Source of the DNA: Bradyrhizobium canariense
Lineage (GTDB): Bacteria; Pseudomonadota; Alphaproteobacteria; Rhizobiales; Xanthobacteraceae
Reading direction: 5' to 3'
DNA length: 64,000 nucleotides
NCBI RefSeq assembly: GCF_019402665.1
Contig: NZ_VSST01000048.1
Coordinates: 1-64,000, forward strand
The notes below the pieces were generated by a model, which had not been told where the DNA came from, did not search any database, and saw nothing but the letters and a program-made list of their open reading frames with translations. Every line of letters starts with the position of its first letter. Within the stretch, counting starts at the first letter, position 1. Shown piece by piece: positions 25,318-34,316 of this stretch. The translations under genes were made by a program, and so were the position numbers.

Positions 25318-27245
25318 CGGCCGCCTCCTTGAGCTTCCGCGACGACCTTGAGCGGTGTGGGATTTCGCAACACTCTATTGAGGACCTCCTCTCTCTTGCC
25401 GAAGGACTGAACCCTGCCTTCCCCGAGGCACAAGACATGATCCACACCTTCCAACGCCTTCGGACGATGCGCGACGACGACGACAATTCCGCCCCGACGG
25501 CGCACGTTCAGGATCGCTTCGGTCAAGGCGCCCTCGCCCTCGGCGTCGAGATTGGAAGAGGGCTCATCAAGTACGACCAGGAAGGGCTTGCCGTAAAAGG
25601 CGCGCGCGAGCCCGATACGCTGCCGCTGACCCGCCGATAGCGCTAACCCTCCTTCACCGATCTTCGTGCTGTAGCCGTCTGGAAGGGAGAGGATGAGATC
25701 GTGCGCGCCCGCGGCATGCGAAGCTTCCAGAACTGCGGCGGCCGTTGCCTGCGGATCGAACCGTGCAATGTTCATTGCAATGCTGCCGTCGAACAATTCG
25801 ACGTCCTGAGGCAGATAACCGATGTGCTTGCCGAGTGCGTCCGAAGACCAGTGATCGAGCGAAGCGTTGTCAAGCCGTATCCTGCCTCGAATGCACGGCC
25901 AAACTCCCACCAAGGCACGTGCCAACGTCGATTTGCCGGATCCGCTCGGACCAATGATTCCAACTGCCTGCCCGCTCCGCAGCTGGAACGACACTTCACT
26001 GACGGTGGGCCTCTCCAAATTCGGGGCGCTAATATAGAGGTGCTCGGCGATGAGGGTTTCAACAGGCGCAGGCAATGCCAACCGCTCCTCCTCGATTGGC
26101 AGAAGCTTCAGCAAGCGATCGAGCCGTTGCTCCGACTGCCGCGCGGCGACGAATCCTTTCCAATTCGCGATGGCCATTTCGACAGGCGCCAATGCCCGCG
26201 CGGTGAGGATCGATCCGGCAATGATGATGCCGGCCGTCGATTCCTGATTGATGACGAGAACAGCGCCAATGGCAAGAACCAGCGATTGTAGGATCGCCCG
26301 AAAAATCTTGGAGGCGCCACCGAGACCGTTCGCGACATCGCTGGCCCGCTCATGGGCCGCGAGGTACTTCGTGTTGACGTCGCGCCAACGTAGCGCCGCC
26401 TGGTGCCGCATGCCCATGGCCTGCAGAACTTCGGCATTTCGCCGCCCCTCGAGCGCCAGTGCGGTTCGCGAAACGGCGAGACGAGAGGACGCCTTTGCCG
26501 GCCCTTGCGTGCGCGTTTCCGTAAGCACCGTAATGCCGACCAGCACCAGCGCGCCGGCTAGCGCAGTGACGCCGATCCAGAAGTGAAAGAGGAAGCAGAC
26601 GCCGAGATAGATCGGCATCCAGGGCAGATCAAAGAGCGCCGTCGGCCCTCCGCTCGACAGGAAGCTGCGGACCTGATCAAGGTCCCGCACCGGCTGCAAG
26701 CCATCGCCATCGGCTCTGGTCTTCAAAGGCAGCCGAACAAGCGCGTCGAAGATGCGAACGCTGAGCCTTTCATCAAAATACCGGCCGACCCGGGCGCTGA
26801 TCCTGCTTCTGACGAGGTCGAGTCCACCCTGGAACAGGTAAAGAACCGTGGCAAGAACCATCAAGGCGATTAGCGTCGGTATACTGCGCCCGGGCAGCAC
26901 CCGATCATAGACTTGCAGCATGAAAAACGAGCCAGTGAGCATGAGGAGATTGCTCATCCCGCTGAAGGCCGCAAGAGCCCAGAAAACCCTGCGGCAAGAT
27001 CGCAGGAAAGCCGACATCTCCGACTGCGGCTCGTCATAGTCGCGAGCCGACGACGGTCGCCCGGAGAACACTTTTTGCCGCAAGGCTTCGACCTGGTCCT
27101 TTGCCCAGCCGATCGCACAGGACGACCGCAGTTCGGCTGCTTCCGCCCACCGTCCAGAGGCCAAAAACTGTGTTAGATTTGAGAGTTGGCTTCGAAAAAA
27201 AACTACGGGCGGGGGGACTACCCCCCGCCGTCCAAAGTCAGTCAT
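25314..27245 (-). CDS. Type I secretion ABC permease/ATPase (PrsD-like)
   Basis: Exporter of about 643 residues. The family core begins near MSAFLRSCRRVFWALAAFSG; six membrane segments follow (for example LMLTGSFFMLQVYDRVLP, LIALMVLATVLYLFQGGL, VLAIGAVLVI). The ATPase has Walker A GPSGSGKST near residue 437, the signature LSAGQRQRIGLA near 540 and Walker B FLVVLDEPSSNLD. Related PrsD/AprD systems export glycanases and adhesins with C-terminal signals. The ATG at 27245 has AAGGGGG upstream, but it adds about 76 residues not typical of the family and includes a terminator-like hairpin. An internal ATG at 27017 would match the usual N terminus. The probable substrate gene lies just upstream. Confidence 0.93.
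   Translation of the reverse strand: MTDFGRRGVVPPPVVFFRSQLSNLTQFLASGRWAEAAELRSSCAIGWAKDQVEALRQKVFSGRPSSARDYDEPQSEMSAFLRSCRRVFWALAAFSGMSNLLMLTGSFFMLQVYDRVLPGRSIPTLIALMVLATVLYLFQGGLDLVRSRISARVGRYFDERLSVRIFDALVRLPLKTRADGDGLQPVRDLDQVRSFLSSGGPTALFDLPWMPIYLGVCFLFHFWIGVTALAGALVLVGITVLTETRTQGPAKASSRLAVSRTALALEGRRNAEVLQAMGMRHQAALRWRDVNTKYLAAHERASDVANGLGGASKIFRAILQSLVLAIGAVLVINQESTAGIIIAGSILTARALAPVEMAIANWKGFVAARQSEQRLDRLLKLLPIEEERLALPAPVETLIAEHLYISAPNLERPTVSEVSFQLRSGQAVGIIGPSGSGKSTLARALVGVWPCIRGRIRLDNASLDHWSSDALGKHIGYLPQDVELFDGSIAMNIARFDPQATAAAVLEASHAAGAHDLILSLPDGYSTKIGEGGLALSAGQRQRIGLARAFYGKPFLVVLDEPSSNLDAEGEGALTEAILNVRRRGGIVVVVAHRPKALEGVDHVLCLGEGRVQSFGKREEVLNRVLRNPTPLKVVAEAQGGGR
27195..27229 (-). 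promoter_or_regulatory. Terminator-like hairpin inside the start of the exporter gene
   Basis: On the minus strand a perfect 9-base stem, GGCGGGGGG and CCCCCCGCC with the loop TAGT, occupies 27229-27208. After a five-base spacer comes a run of eight T (27202-27195). It lies past the stop of the beta-helix gene (27336) but inside the first 17 codons of the exporter reading frame that starts at 27245. It may end most transcripts from the beta-helix gene, or act as an attenuator. Confidence 0.65.
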
Positions 27246-27335
27246 GGGACCCCCTTGCACCTTGCCTTCGCAACGGGATCCTCCAAGAATCCCAAGGCAG
27301 TTGCTGAGTGCTACTCGGTATGGTGAGTTCGTTCG

Positions 27336-29123
27336 TTACGCGAAATGGAAATCGTGGCTACCGGAATCCATTTTCGTGTTCTTTAGTGTGAGCGTGTCAC
27401 TCCCCGTGCCGGTCGGGGTGGAGACGTCGTGGGCAAATTGGGCCGCATGGGACAGAACGCTCGCAAAACTGTCGAACGCCGTTTTGCTGAACTGGTTCAT
27501 GTCGTGACCCGGCCAGCTTGCGGTGAAGTCTTTGACGTCGTGGCCGAAGTTGGCGGCAAACGTCAAGCTATCTGTGCCTCCGTGATTGACTTGGCTATTG
27601 CTCAGGTCAGCCGTCGAAGTCGCTTTGACGCTGTGCGAGCCGGGGGTCGTGGGATCCAGCTGCTCAGACAAGGCACTGGTGTTGCCGGCGGCGTCGCTGG
27701 CAATCGCGGTGAAAGTGTGAGACCCAGCCTTGAGGGCAGGCGTCGTTACATTCCAGCTTCCATCCGGATCCGTCGTCGCCGAGCCAAGCAGGCGTGTGCC
27801 TTCATAGAGCTGCACGGTGCTGCCTGCTTCCGCCGTTCCGGACACCGCCGCATGATGATGAACTATCGAATCGCCTAACAGGACCGGCGCATTCGGAGCC
27901 ACAATATCCGTTACGTCCGATGGATCGGATGCTCCGTTGGCCGTGCCAGATGCCGCGTCGCTGGGGCTGGTCGTCCCGGTGCTGCCGGTCGGCGCTCCAG
28001 CATTGTGGCTGGTAGTGCCATCTCCGTCAGCCGTGGACTGGTGCGCCGTAGACGCATCAGTAGTTGACGCACCGGAAGGCTCCGAGCCGGTGACAGGACC
28101 GACGGCAGATGCCCCGGTGCTCACGCCGCCTGCGACATCGCTCGCGCCGCTATCTGTCGAGTTCGAGTCGCTCACCGGAGCGCTTGATGCAGTTGAACCG
28201 GTTGAGCCCGTCGTCGCGCCGCTGGTTGACGTCGTTCCACTCGCAGCACCGTTGGTCATATCGACGTTATGGTTAAAGAGCGCCAGCGGACTCGACCCGT
28301 CCTCATAAACGAGACCATACGAGTTGGACGAGTCGTAATAGTTGTCTTGCACCGTGAGCGTTCCCGTGAGGGACTTGTTGTCCACCGACGTGAAATAGCT
28401 CACATGGCCAAGCATCGTGTTATTGGCAATCTGCCCTTGAGAGACGTACTCGGTCATCAGACCTTGCGTCTCTCCATTATTTTGCACGGTCGTGTTGTAG
28501 TTGTAGGCGACCGTGAATGGGCCGCCCTCGAGCTGCGTATAGTCGCCGTGCGACTGGGAATTCAGGCCGCCATCCTGTATGAGATTGTGCTCGATCACGA
28601 CCGCACCTGAGCCGCCGGTCTGCTGGATCATGTCACCGCCAGCATTTTTCAACCACGAGTGATCGATGCTGAAATTGGTGCCGCTGTAGTAAAATAGCGT
28701 GCCGGACACTCCGGGATCATGGCCGGCACCGTCGATGGTGCAATTGGTCACACTCAGATTAGAGGCGTGTTCGGTACCAACGATCGGGGTGTAGTTGTTA
28801 GACCCCACAACGAAGTTCGAATTCACGATCTTTGTGTTGGCTGCATCGACGGTTACTTGCCAACCGCCGTTGAGCGAAAAGTCATAACCATCAAGAGTGA
28901 CGTTGTTGCCTGTCGCAGTCACGGTGTGATTGGTCGTATCGACCGAGACACCGGCCATCGAAATCGTCGCGGGATCCTTGAGTGCCAATCCCTCCGGCAC
29001 CCCCACATAATAATCCACGCCCGCGACATTCCACGCAGGCTTGTTTGCGCCATAAGCGTCAAGCATGTTTGGAAGCTGCGGTGATCCAACTGGCGCATTC
29101 GCGAAGCCGTCGTTAATTGCCAT
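27336..29123 (-). CDS. Type I-secreted beta-helix protein with Ig-like domain
   Basis: Protein of 595 residues without an N-terminal signal. Residues 1-290 form a right-handed parallel beta-helix of the pectate-lyase-like superfamily (VAGVDYYVGVPEG, ISMAGVSVD, VTLDGYDFSLNGGWQV, IVNSNFVV, NCTIDGAGHDPG, HSWLKNAGGDMIQQ, EHNLIQDGG, HGDYTQLEGGPFTVAYNYN). Residues 291-405 are a Ser/Thr/Gly linker. Residues 410-500 are a bacterial Ig-like domain (SGTAEAGSTVQLYEG, DPDGSWNVTTPAL, TAIASDAAGNTSALS). The C terminus (LTFAANFGHDVKDFTASW, SDTLTLKN, SGSHDFHFA) looks like a type I export signal. The gene is next to the exporter pair. Activity is unknown; glycan lyase, hydrolase or epimerase are possible. A Sec-type paralogue lies at 33186. 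Confidence 0.85.
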   Translation of the reverse strand: MAINDGFANAPVGSPQLPNMLDAYGANKPAWNVAGVDYYVGVPEGLALKDPATISMAGVSVDTTNHTVTATGNNVTLDGYDFSLNGGWQVTVDAANTKIVNSNFVVGSNNYTPIVGTEHASNLSVTNCTIDGAGHDPGVSGTLFYYSGTNFSIDHSWLKNAGGDMIQQTGGSGAVVIEHNLIQDGGLNSQSHGDYTQLEGGPFTVAYNYNTTVQNNGETQGLMTEYVSQGQIANNTMLGHVSYFTSVDNKSLTGTLTVQDNYYDSSNSYGLVYEDGSSPLALFNHNVDMTNGAASGTTSTSGATTGSTGSTASSAPVSDSNSTDSGASDVAGGVSTGASAVGPVTGSEPSGASTTDASTAHQSTADGDGTTSHNAGAPTGSTGTTSPSDAASGTANGASDPSDVTDIVAPNAPVLLGDSIVHHHAAVSGTAEAGSTVQLYEGTRLLGSATTDPDGSWNVTTPALKAGSHTFTAIASDAAGNTSALSEQLDPTTPGSHSVKATSTADLSNSQVNHGGTDSLTFAANFGHDVKDFTASWPGHDMNQFSKTAFDSFASVLSHAAQFAHDVSTPTGTGSDTLTLKNTKMDSGSHDFHFA

Positions 29124-29737
29124 TTACCTGTTCTCCTGAGATTAGTCCCCATCAACATGCGCTCAACCGCGAACGGCCTCCGAGCGACATGCCACTTGCA
29201 TTAAGTGTCGAGCCAACCACTGATTGGCCGGCGCACTATTGGTCCGCCGCCCCGGGCTTTTTTTGGACTACATCAGGGCTCTGCTGCGGTGATCTTGGTT
29301 TCGATCGCCACACTCATATAATTAAATCACCAGATGAATAATCTAACGCACCATCCAGAACCTGCTTGCCTGCGCAATGGAAAAACTTACTTACTCCCAA
29401 TTTCATTTTCATAACGGTCTGGGAAGCAACGTCCATATTTGGAGACGCCAGATCGCAGACCATCCAGCGCAATATTTGCCGACTGATTTAATTTAACTGC
29501 CGATTTAATGATTCGGGACGAACGAAAATCATACTTAGATATGTAATGCATGAACGTAGCCACAACGCTTGGGCGCCAGTCTATTAAGGTTTAGCGTCTT
29601 GCTCCCGCATCGATGCGAATGCTTGTGGGCCCGCCGGCCCCTTGCTCCCAATCGGACTGAGAGCGAATGTTCTTTCGAAGCTGCCGTGGAGCAAGACCAT
29701 TGAATCTTCGGTACAATGTGAGAGCTTGCAGCACTTC
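29124..29737. other. About 610 bases without a gene; promoter region of the beta-helix gene
   Basis: No conserved frame is present on either strand. AT-rich stretches occur around 29315-29345 and 29485-29545, suggesting the promoter and a silencer-binding region of the secreted beta-helix gene. Confidence 0.55.
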
Positions 29738-31081
29738 TCAGTCGAAGGCAGGAACTCCGAGAACGCCGAATATCTGTTTTCGGCGAGCGCTAGCAACCTC
29801 ACTCCAAGTATACGATTGCGCTCGTTCAGCGGCAGCGCGCGACATCCGATGCCGTAGCTCAACATCCTGAGCCAGCCGACGCATCGCCGAACAGTACCCA
29901 ACGGCATCATAGGGATCTATGATAAAGCCCTCGCAGTTGTCCCGCACGATCCTGCCGCCCCCCATAGCGGAAGTCACCATTGGCAGGCCAAAGCCACAGG
30001 CCTCGTAGATGACCAGCGGGCTTCCTTCCTCAAGGGACGGAAAAATGAACATATCCGCCGAACGGTAGAGCGCGCCAACGTCGTTCGAGTAATTGTGAAC
30101 GACGATATTGCCCCTACCAAACAGGTGTGCATACTTCTCCTTGATGATCGGCTCCATCTCACCCACCAATATCAAGCGCCCCTTGATGCCGCTCTTTAAC
30201 CAATACTCAAGCAGCAAATGAGCGCCCTTACGTACGCAGATAGTGCCAACGAAGATCGCCGTAATGCCTTCGATCGGCGCGAGCAGCGCTCGCGATCCTG
30301 AAAACCGCTCGGGATCCCAGCCGTAGGTAGTGTCCAGAAGCTTGCAGGACGCAACGCCGTTCTCCAGCAGCGATCTTCGGACCAGGTGACTGGGACAGAA
30401 GACGTAGTCAACAGCCTCCAAGACCCGTCTTTCCGTCTCGATAGTCTGGGGGACGATCGCATGTCCGGGCGCAACCCCGAGGCGCCCATATGCTTGATCA
30501 AGAATTCGCTTCGCGGTCGCCGTGTGGCAATTGAACTGCTCTCTAAAGATCGTGACATCGCGCCGCCTCAGCTCACGAATGGTCTCAATGGATGCCCCGG
30601 GCCAAAGGTAAGCCGCCATCCTCGGCGTTCGGAAGCGATCAAAGCAGGAGAGAAACTCTCTCTCAATGTTGCGGCTCGCATAGGCCCGGACCCATCGATA
30701 CGGCATACGGCGGGCCCATCGTGGTAGGGCCTCGATGACCTCAACTGACGGCAATGACCAGCTGTTGCGAGGGGTGACGAGCGTTAATTCGAGGTGGCTG
30801 TCGGCCATGCTCGCGGCAAGCGAGCCGCACGTGTAACCCACGCCTTTTCCATTCAGCGGCAGCGGGATCAGGACACCCATGGAGACGGAGGCCCTGAGGT
30901 TCCGGCTGCCACCCTTTCCGGACGCCGAGCTCGGACGTGTCTGCCGAGATTCTGCCTGTTCTTTGCCGTCATCTAACGAGTTCAAAGAGCCTCTCAGGTT
31001 CGAGTGCAGCGATGAGTTCCGATGGCTCAGCCATCTTTGATCACCTTTGTACGCCATCGTCGCTTGAGCAACAGAAGCCAT
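29738..31081 (-). CDS. Glycosyltransferase family 4
   Basis: GT-B transferase with a conserved core from about residue 68 (MGVLIPLPLNGKGVGY). The donor-binding half has AIFVGTICVRKGAHLLLEYW, LILVGEME, VVHNYSNDVGALYRSADMFIFPSLEEGSPLVIYEACGFGLPMVTS, in which the EEGSPLVIYE segment is the GT4 E-x7-E motif. It would add a sugar from a nucleotide donor in the cytosol during repeat-unit assembly. The start is uncertain: the frame opens at 31081 and overlaps the preceding gene by 55 bases, and the first about 65 residues are low in conserved pattern, so a start nearer 30880 is possible. Confidence 0.88.
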   Translation of the reverse strand: MASVAQATMAYKGDQRWLSHRNSSLHSNLRGSLNSLDDGKEQAESRQTRPSSASGKGGSRNLRASVSMGVLIPLPLNGKGVGYTCGSLAASMADSHLELTLVTPRNSWSLPSVEVIEALPRWARRMPYRWVRAYASRNIEREFLSCFDRFRTPRMAAYLWPGASIETIRELRRRDVTIFREQFNCHTATAKRILDQAYGRLGVAPGHAIVPQTIETERRVLEAVDYVFCPSHLVRRSLLENGVASCKLLDTTYGWDPERFSGSRALLAPIEGITAIFVGTICVRKGAHLLLEYWLKSGIKGRLILVGEMEPIIKEKYAHLFGRGNIVVHNYSNDVGALYRSADMFIFPSLEEGSPLVIYEACGFGLPMVTSAMGGGRIVRDNCEGFIIDPYDAVGYCSAMRRLAQDVELRHRMSRAAAERAQSYTWSEVASARRKQIFGVLGVPAFD

Positions 31082-32367
31082 GGCGTAAGACGAAGCGCCT
31101 GCTTCACGGACCGGTTTGCTATCTCGACTGACGAGCGCAAGGCGTTAACCCACACTGCTCCCAATCGCGGCGCGAAGATGAGAACGCTCGACTCGTGCCA
31201 GTGACGAGTAGCCAATCTCTCTTTGTAGGCTGCATCACCAATGCCAAAATCGACGAGCCGTGTCGGGGGATGTCGCGGGTCATCGTGCAGGTCCTCCATC
31301 ACCTTCAAAACCAAATAAATGCCCGGGCCATATTTCGTGTAGCCAGGGTCGAACGAAAGATACTCGCTAAGAAACACCCCGTTACGCAGCGAGCCGATCC
31401 AGAAAGCAGCAGGCTGGCCGTCGAGATAGAGAATATATCCTTGCAGCCATCCCATGTTGGCTTCGAACTGCAGACGAGAGCGAATTGTAGCGCTGCCCGA
31501 GAATCCGACACGAAGACCTCTCTGATAGGACTTGGAAGCGACGAGTTCCGCGTCACGCATAAGTCGATCAACATCGGCTGGACCTGTAAAGCGGTCGATT
31601 CTATGTTCGGCGAATCCCTTTGTTAAGTTTCTCGCACGCTTGCGTTGCTGATATCGTTCGTTCTGGGAGAGGCTGCACGAAAAAGGGCCAGCAGCGCCCG
31701 AAAGCTCGCGCACCCGACGGGCCTGCGGACGCACTGCATGGTCCGAACACCACCAGGATGGCAGGACTCGGCTGCATCGGACGATCGAGGAATCAAAGTC
31801 TGGGGAATGCAGCGATGCTACATCAGCTTCACCGGCGGCGAGTGAATCGACAACGCTTTCGATGAGCGCTTTTGCGTTCTCCTCCGAGATCGCTCCCAGC
31901 CAGCCCCCGTGCACAATCTGCAAAATCCGCAGTTTCGGAACAGGAATCGCGAAGTAACCCAGCCGAATCGGCAAGCGCCCCACCTCGATCCGTCCTGCCA
32001 GGAGCGCCTTTGGTACGTCCTCCTCGTAAAGCACAACGACATGTACCCGCTCAACCTCTGGAAAGAGGTCAACTATAAAGAGAAAAAAATCGAAATCGGC
32101 ATCGCGCGGTGGACTGCACGAACCCCAAAACTGCCGAAGTGTCTCGATTTCCGGACGAGTTCTGAGGACCTCGACGCGGCGACGGGCAAGCAGGTCGCGG
32201 GCAACGGCAACATTTCGGGACGACTGCATCTGCATGCCGCGGTTCATCGCCTCATTGAAGCCGGGCGCATATGGCGGCTCCCTATTGGCGTATCCGAGGT
32301 GGTCGGAGCCGGTCTGATTTGCAGACACCATTTTATTCGCGACCCAATCAATATTTTCTGATTTCAT
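31027..32367 (-). CDS. GNAT/BioF2-like acyltransferase
   Basis: Protein of about 446 residues with the pattern of the BioF2-like/CelD acetyltransferase family often found in exopolysaccharide clusters. The C-terminal GNAT-like half has YQQRKRARNLTKGF, VGFSGSATIRSRLQFEANMGWLQGYILYLDGQPAAFWIGSLRNGVFLSEYLSFDPGYTKYGPGIYLVLKVMEDL and VDFGIGDAAYKERLA. Such enzymes are thought to acylate sugars or amino sugars. The ATG at 32367 is chosen; no clear ribosome-binding site is seen, and an ATG at 32331 is an alternative. The next gene downstream is the GT4, overlapping its end. It is divergent from the methyltransferase at 32475. Confidence 0.82.
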   Translation of the reverse strand: MKSENIDWVANKMVSANQTGSDHLGYANREPPYAPGFNEAMNRGMQMQSSRNVAVARDLLARRRVEVLRTRPEIETLRQFWGSCSPPRDADFDFFLFIVDLFPEVERVHVVVLYEEDVPKALLAGRIEVGRLPIRLGYFAIPVPKLRILQIVHGGWLGAISEENAKALIESVVDSLAAGEADVASLHSPDFDSSIVRCSRVLPSWWCSDHAVRPQARRVRELSGAAGPFSCSLSQNERYQQRKRARNLTKGFAEHRIDRFTGPADVDRLMRDAELVASKSYQRGLRVGFSGSATIRSRLQFEANMGWLQGYILYLDGQPAAFWIGSLRNGVFLSEYLSFDPGYTKYGPGIYLVLKVMEDLHDDPRHPPTRLVDFGIGDAAYKERLATRHWHESSVLIFAPRLGAVWVNALRSSVEIANRSVKQALRLTPWLLLLKRRWRTKVIKDG

Positions 32368-32474
32368 ATTAAACAGCAAACTAATTAAATATTAAAGCGC
32401 AATATGCTAAGGTTCTGTTCTTCACCACTCTGGCGGTCCACGCGGGCTGCGGGGTTTCGGCAGCGCTCGAGCGG

Positions 32475-33251
32475 ATGATGCCCAAATCGGTCAGCAGGCA
32501 CAGGCAGATCAAGGCGCTCTGTGACATCGCACTGCACAAGCTGCGCCGCGACGGTCTAGCTAGTTTCCTCAAAAGCGGTACAGAAAGACTTCGGCATCTC
32601 TACGCTTCAAAACAAGCGCCGAGCGACTTCGACCGGCAATACGGAACAGACACTGGCGGGATTGTCCCGCTCTGGAAATTACAGATTCGTAGTTCCCATC
32701 AGCGAGATGGTGTCCGCTACCAAGCATCCGATCCCGACTTTGTACGGAGAGCTATTGAAGCTCTGCCCATTCGGCCCAAAGACTTTCAGTACGTCGACGT
32801 CGGTTCAGGCAAAGGCCTGACCTTGCTGGTGGCCTCTGAATACCCGTTTCGGCGCATCCTAGGCATCGAGTTCTCCGCTGAACTGCATGCGATTGCCACG
32901 GAAAACATTCGCAAGCATCCGAGACCTAAATGTCAAGACGTGTCCTCAGTCCTTGCCGACGCCGCGAACTATGACTTTTCCGCCGAGAATACCATTCTCT
33001 TTCTCTATAATCCGTTTGGTAAGGACGTTCTGCAAAGCATGCTCGAGAAATTGAGAGCCTCCGTTGTGCAAGACGACCGAGAGATCTACGTCGTGTATAG
33101 TCACTCCGTGTTTTCGCAAGTGTTTGACGAATCCGGTTTTCTTGAACGAATGCAAGTGCCGATAGAGGCAGCGGTCTATAGGCACTTACCGGCGCACGAC
33201 ATCCTGCACGATAGCCCCCGTCCGCATATTCACGTTGTTCGTAAAAATTGA
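32475..33251 (+). CDS. Class I SAM-dependent methyltransferase
   Basis: Protein of 258 residues with a Rossmann methyltransferase core. Motif I is FQYVDVGSGKGLTLLVAS, the acidic end of strand beta-2 is ILGIEFSAELHAIA, and motif IV is NTILFLYNPFGKDVL. The NPFG motif is reminiscent of amino- or nucleic-acid N-methyltransferases but here most likely marks a sugar or small-molecule enzyme of the polysaccharide cluster. It runs opposite to its neighbours, and its 3' end overlaps by 66 bases the 3' end of the convergent beta-helix gene. Confidence 0.83.
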   Translation: MMPKSVSRHRQIKALCDIALHKLRRDGLASFLKSGTERLRHLYASKQAPSDFDRQYGTDTGGIVPLWKLQIRSSHQRDGVRYQASDPDFVRRAIEALPIRPKDFQYVDVGSGKGLTLLVASEYPFRRILGIEFSAELHAIATENIRKHPRPKCQDVSSVLADAANYDFSAENTILFLYNPFGKDVLQSMLEKLRASVVQDDREIYVVYSHSVFSQVFDESGFLERMQVPIEAAVYRHLPAHDILHDSPRPHIHVVRKN

Positions 33252-34283
33252 TTTTGGACTGGAATCATTCGGAGTGCCCGTCCGGCGCGAGGGGTACGCG
33301 AATCCGTAGCCTCTAGGGTCGAAGTAGTTGTCATGAACCGCAAAGGTCGTTTCAATTGAAGAGAGGTCCACTGAAAGGAAGTAACTGACAGTACCCATCA
33401 TCGTATTGTGCCCTATTTCACCCTCTGCCACGTACTCGGTCATCAGACCTTGCGTGCTTCCGCGGTTCTGCACAGTGGTATTGTAGTTGATGGCCACCGT
33501 GAACGGACCGCCCTCAAGCTGAGTATAGTCGCCATGCGATCCCGGACTTAATCCACCATTCTCGATAAGATTGTGCTCGATCACAATCAATCCGGTCCCT
33601 CCGATCTGTTGGATCATGTCGCCGCCGGAATTCTTTAACCAGGAGTACTCAACGGTGAGACCGCTACCGCTGTATGCGACCAAGGTGCCCCACGGTCCCG
33701 GGTCATGGCCGCGACCGTCGATGGTGCAATGGGAGATGCGCAGATTGGACGCCTCGGCAGTCCCGACAATGGGCAGAAGATCATTCGAGTCCACGACGAA
33801 ATTGGAATTCACGATTTTTGCATTCGCGGCCAAGGCTCTCACTTGCCAGCCTCCGTTGAGCGAAAAGTCATAGCTGTCAAGAGCAATATTGTTGCCGGTC
33901 ACAGTCACCAATTGTTTGGTCGCATCGACTGCGGTCCCCTCCATCGAAATCGTTGCCGGATCTTTCAGAATGGCATTTGTATCGTGGCCGACGCAATAAT
34001 CAACGCCAGCGACCCGCCAAGGCGGCCGCCTTCTGTACGCCTTCAACAGGTGGGGGTGCTGAGTGATGCAAGCGCCCTCTGCCACGTTTTCAGTGCCTGC
34101 TGAACCGGCACGATCGCTCGCAAGTCCAGCGCTGAATGGATCGCTGCCACCTACTGGCCTCGCGCCCCGGGACTGACAATAACCTATGTCGAAAACCAGA
34201 AGTGGCGCCAGAAGTGCGCCAGACCAGAGGACCAGCGGCGCCCAAGACGCCCGATCACACTGCGGAATTCGCGTCTCGATCAT
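33186..34283 (-). CDS. Beta-helix protein with N-terminal hydrophobic segment
   Basis: Protein of 365 residues whose residues 85-355 align nearly end to end with the beta-helix of the type I-secreted protein at 27336: shared blocks include VAGVDY, LKDPATISM, DYSFDLSNGGWQV-like DSYDFSLNGGWQV, IVNSNFVV, CTIDGRGHDPG, SWLKNSGGDMIQQ, EHNLIENGG and HGDYTQLEGGPFTVA. In place of the linker, Ig-like domain and export tail it has an N-terminal hydrophobic segment (APLVLWSGALLAPLLVF) and stops where the linker begins in the other protein. It should therefore use the Sec route or stay membrane-anchored. Activity unknown. Confidence 0.83.
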   Translation of the reverse strand: MIETRIPQCDRASWAPLVLWSGALLAPLLVFDIGYCQSRGARPVGGSDPFSAGLASDRAGSAGTENVAEGACITQHPHLLKAYRRRPPWRVAGVDYCVGHDTNAILKDPATISMEGTAVDATKQLVTVTGNNIALDSYDFSLNGGWQVRALAANAKIVNSNFVVDSNDLLPIVGTAEASNLRISHCTIDGRGHDPGPWGTLVAYSGSGLTVEYSWLKNSGGDMIQQIGGTGLIVIEHNLIENGGLSPGSHGDYTQLEGGPFTVAINYNTTVQNRGSTQGLMTEYVAEGEIGHNTMMGTVSYFLSVDLSSIETTFAVHDNYFDPRGYGFAYPSRRTGTPNDSSPKSIFTNNVNMRTGAIVQDVVRR

Positions 34284-34316
34284 CTGGGGCGTTCCGGCAA
34301 GAGCTCGATCATTCTC

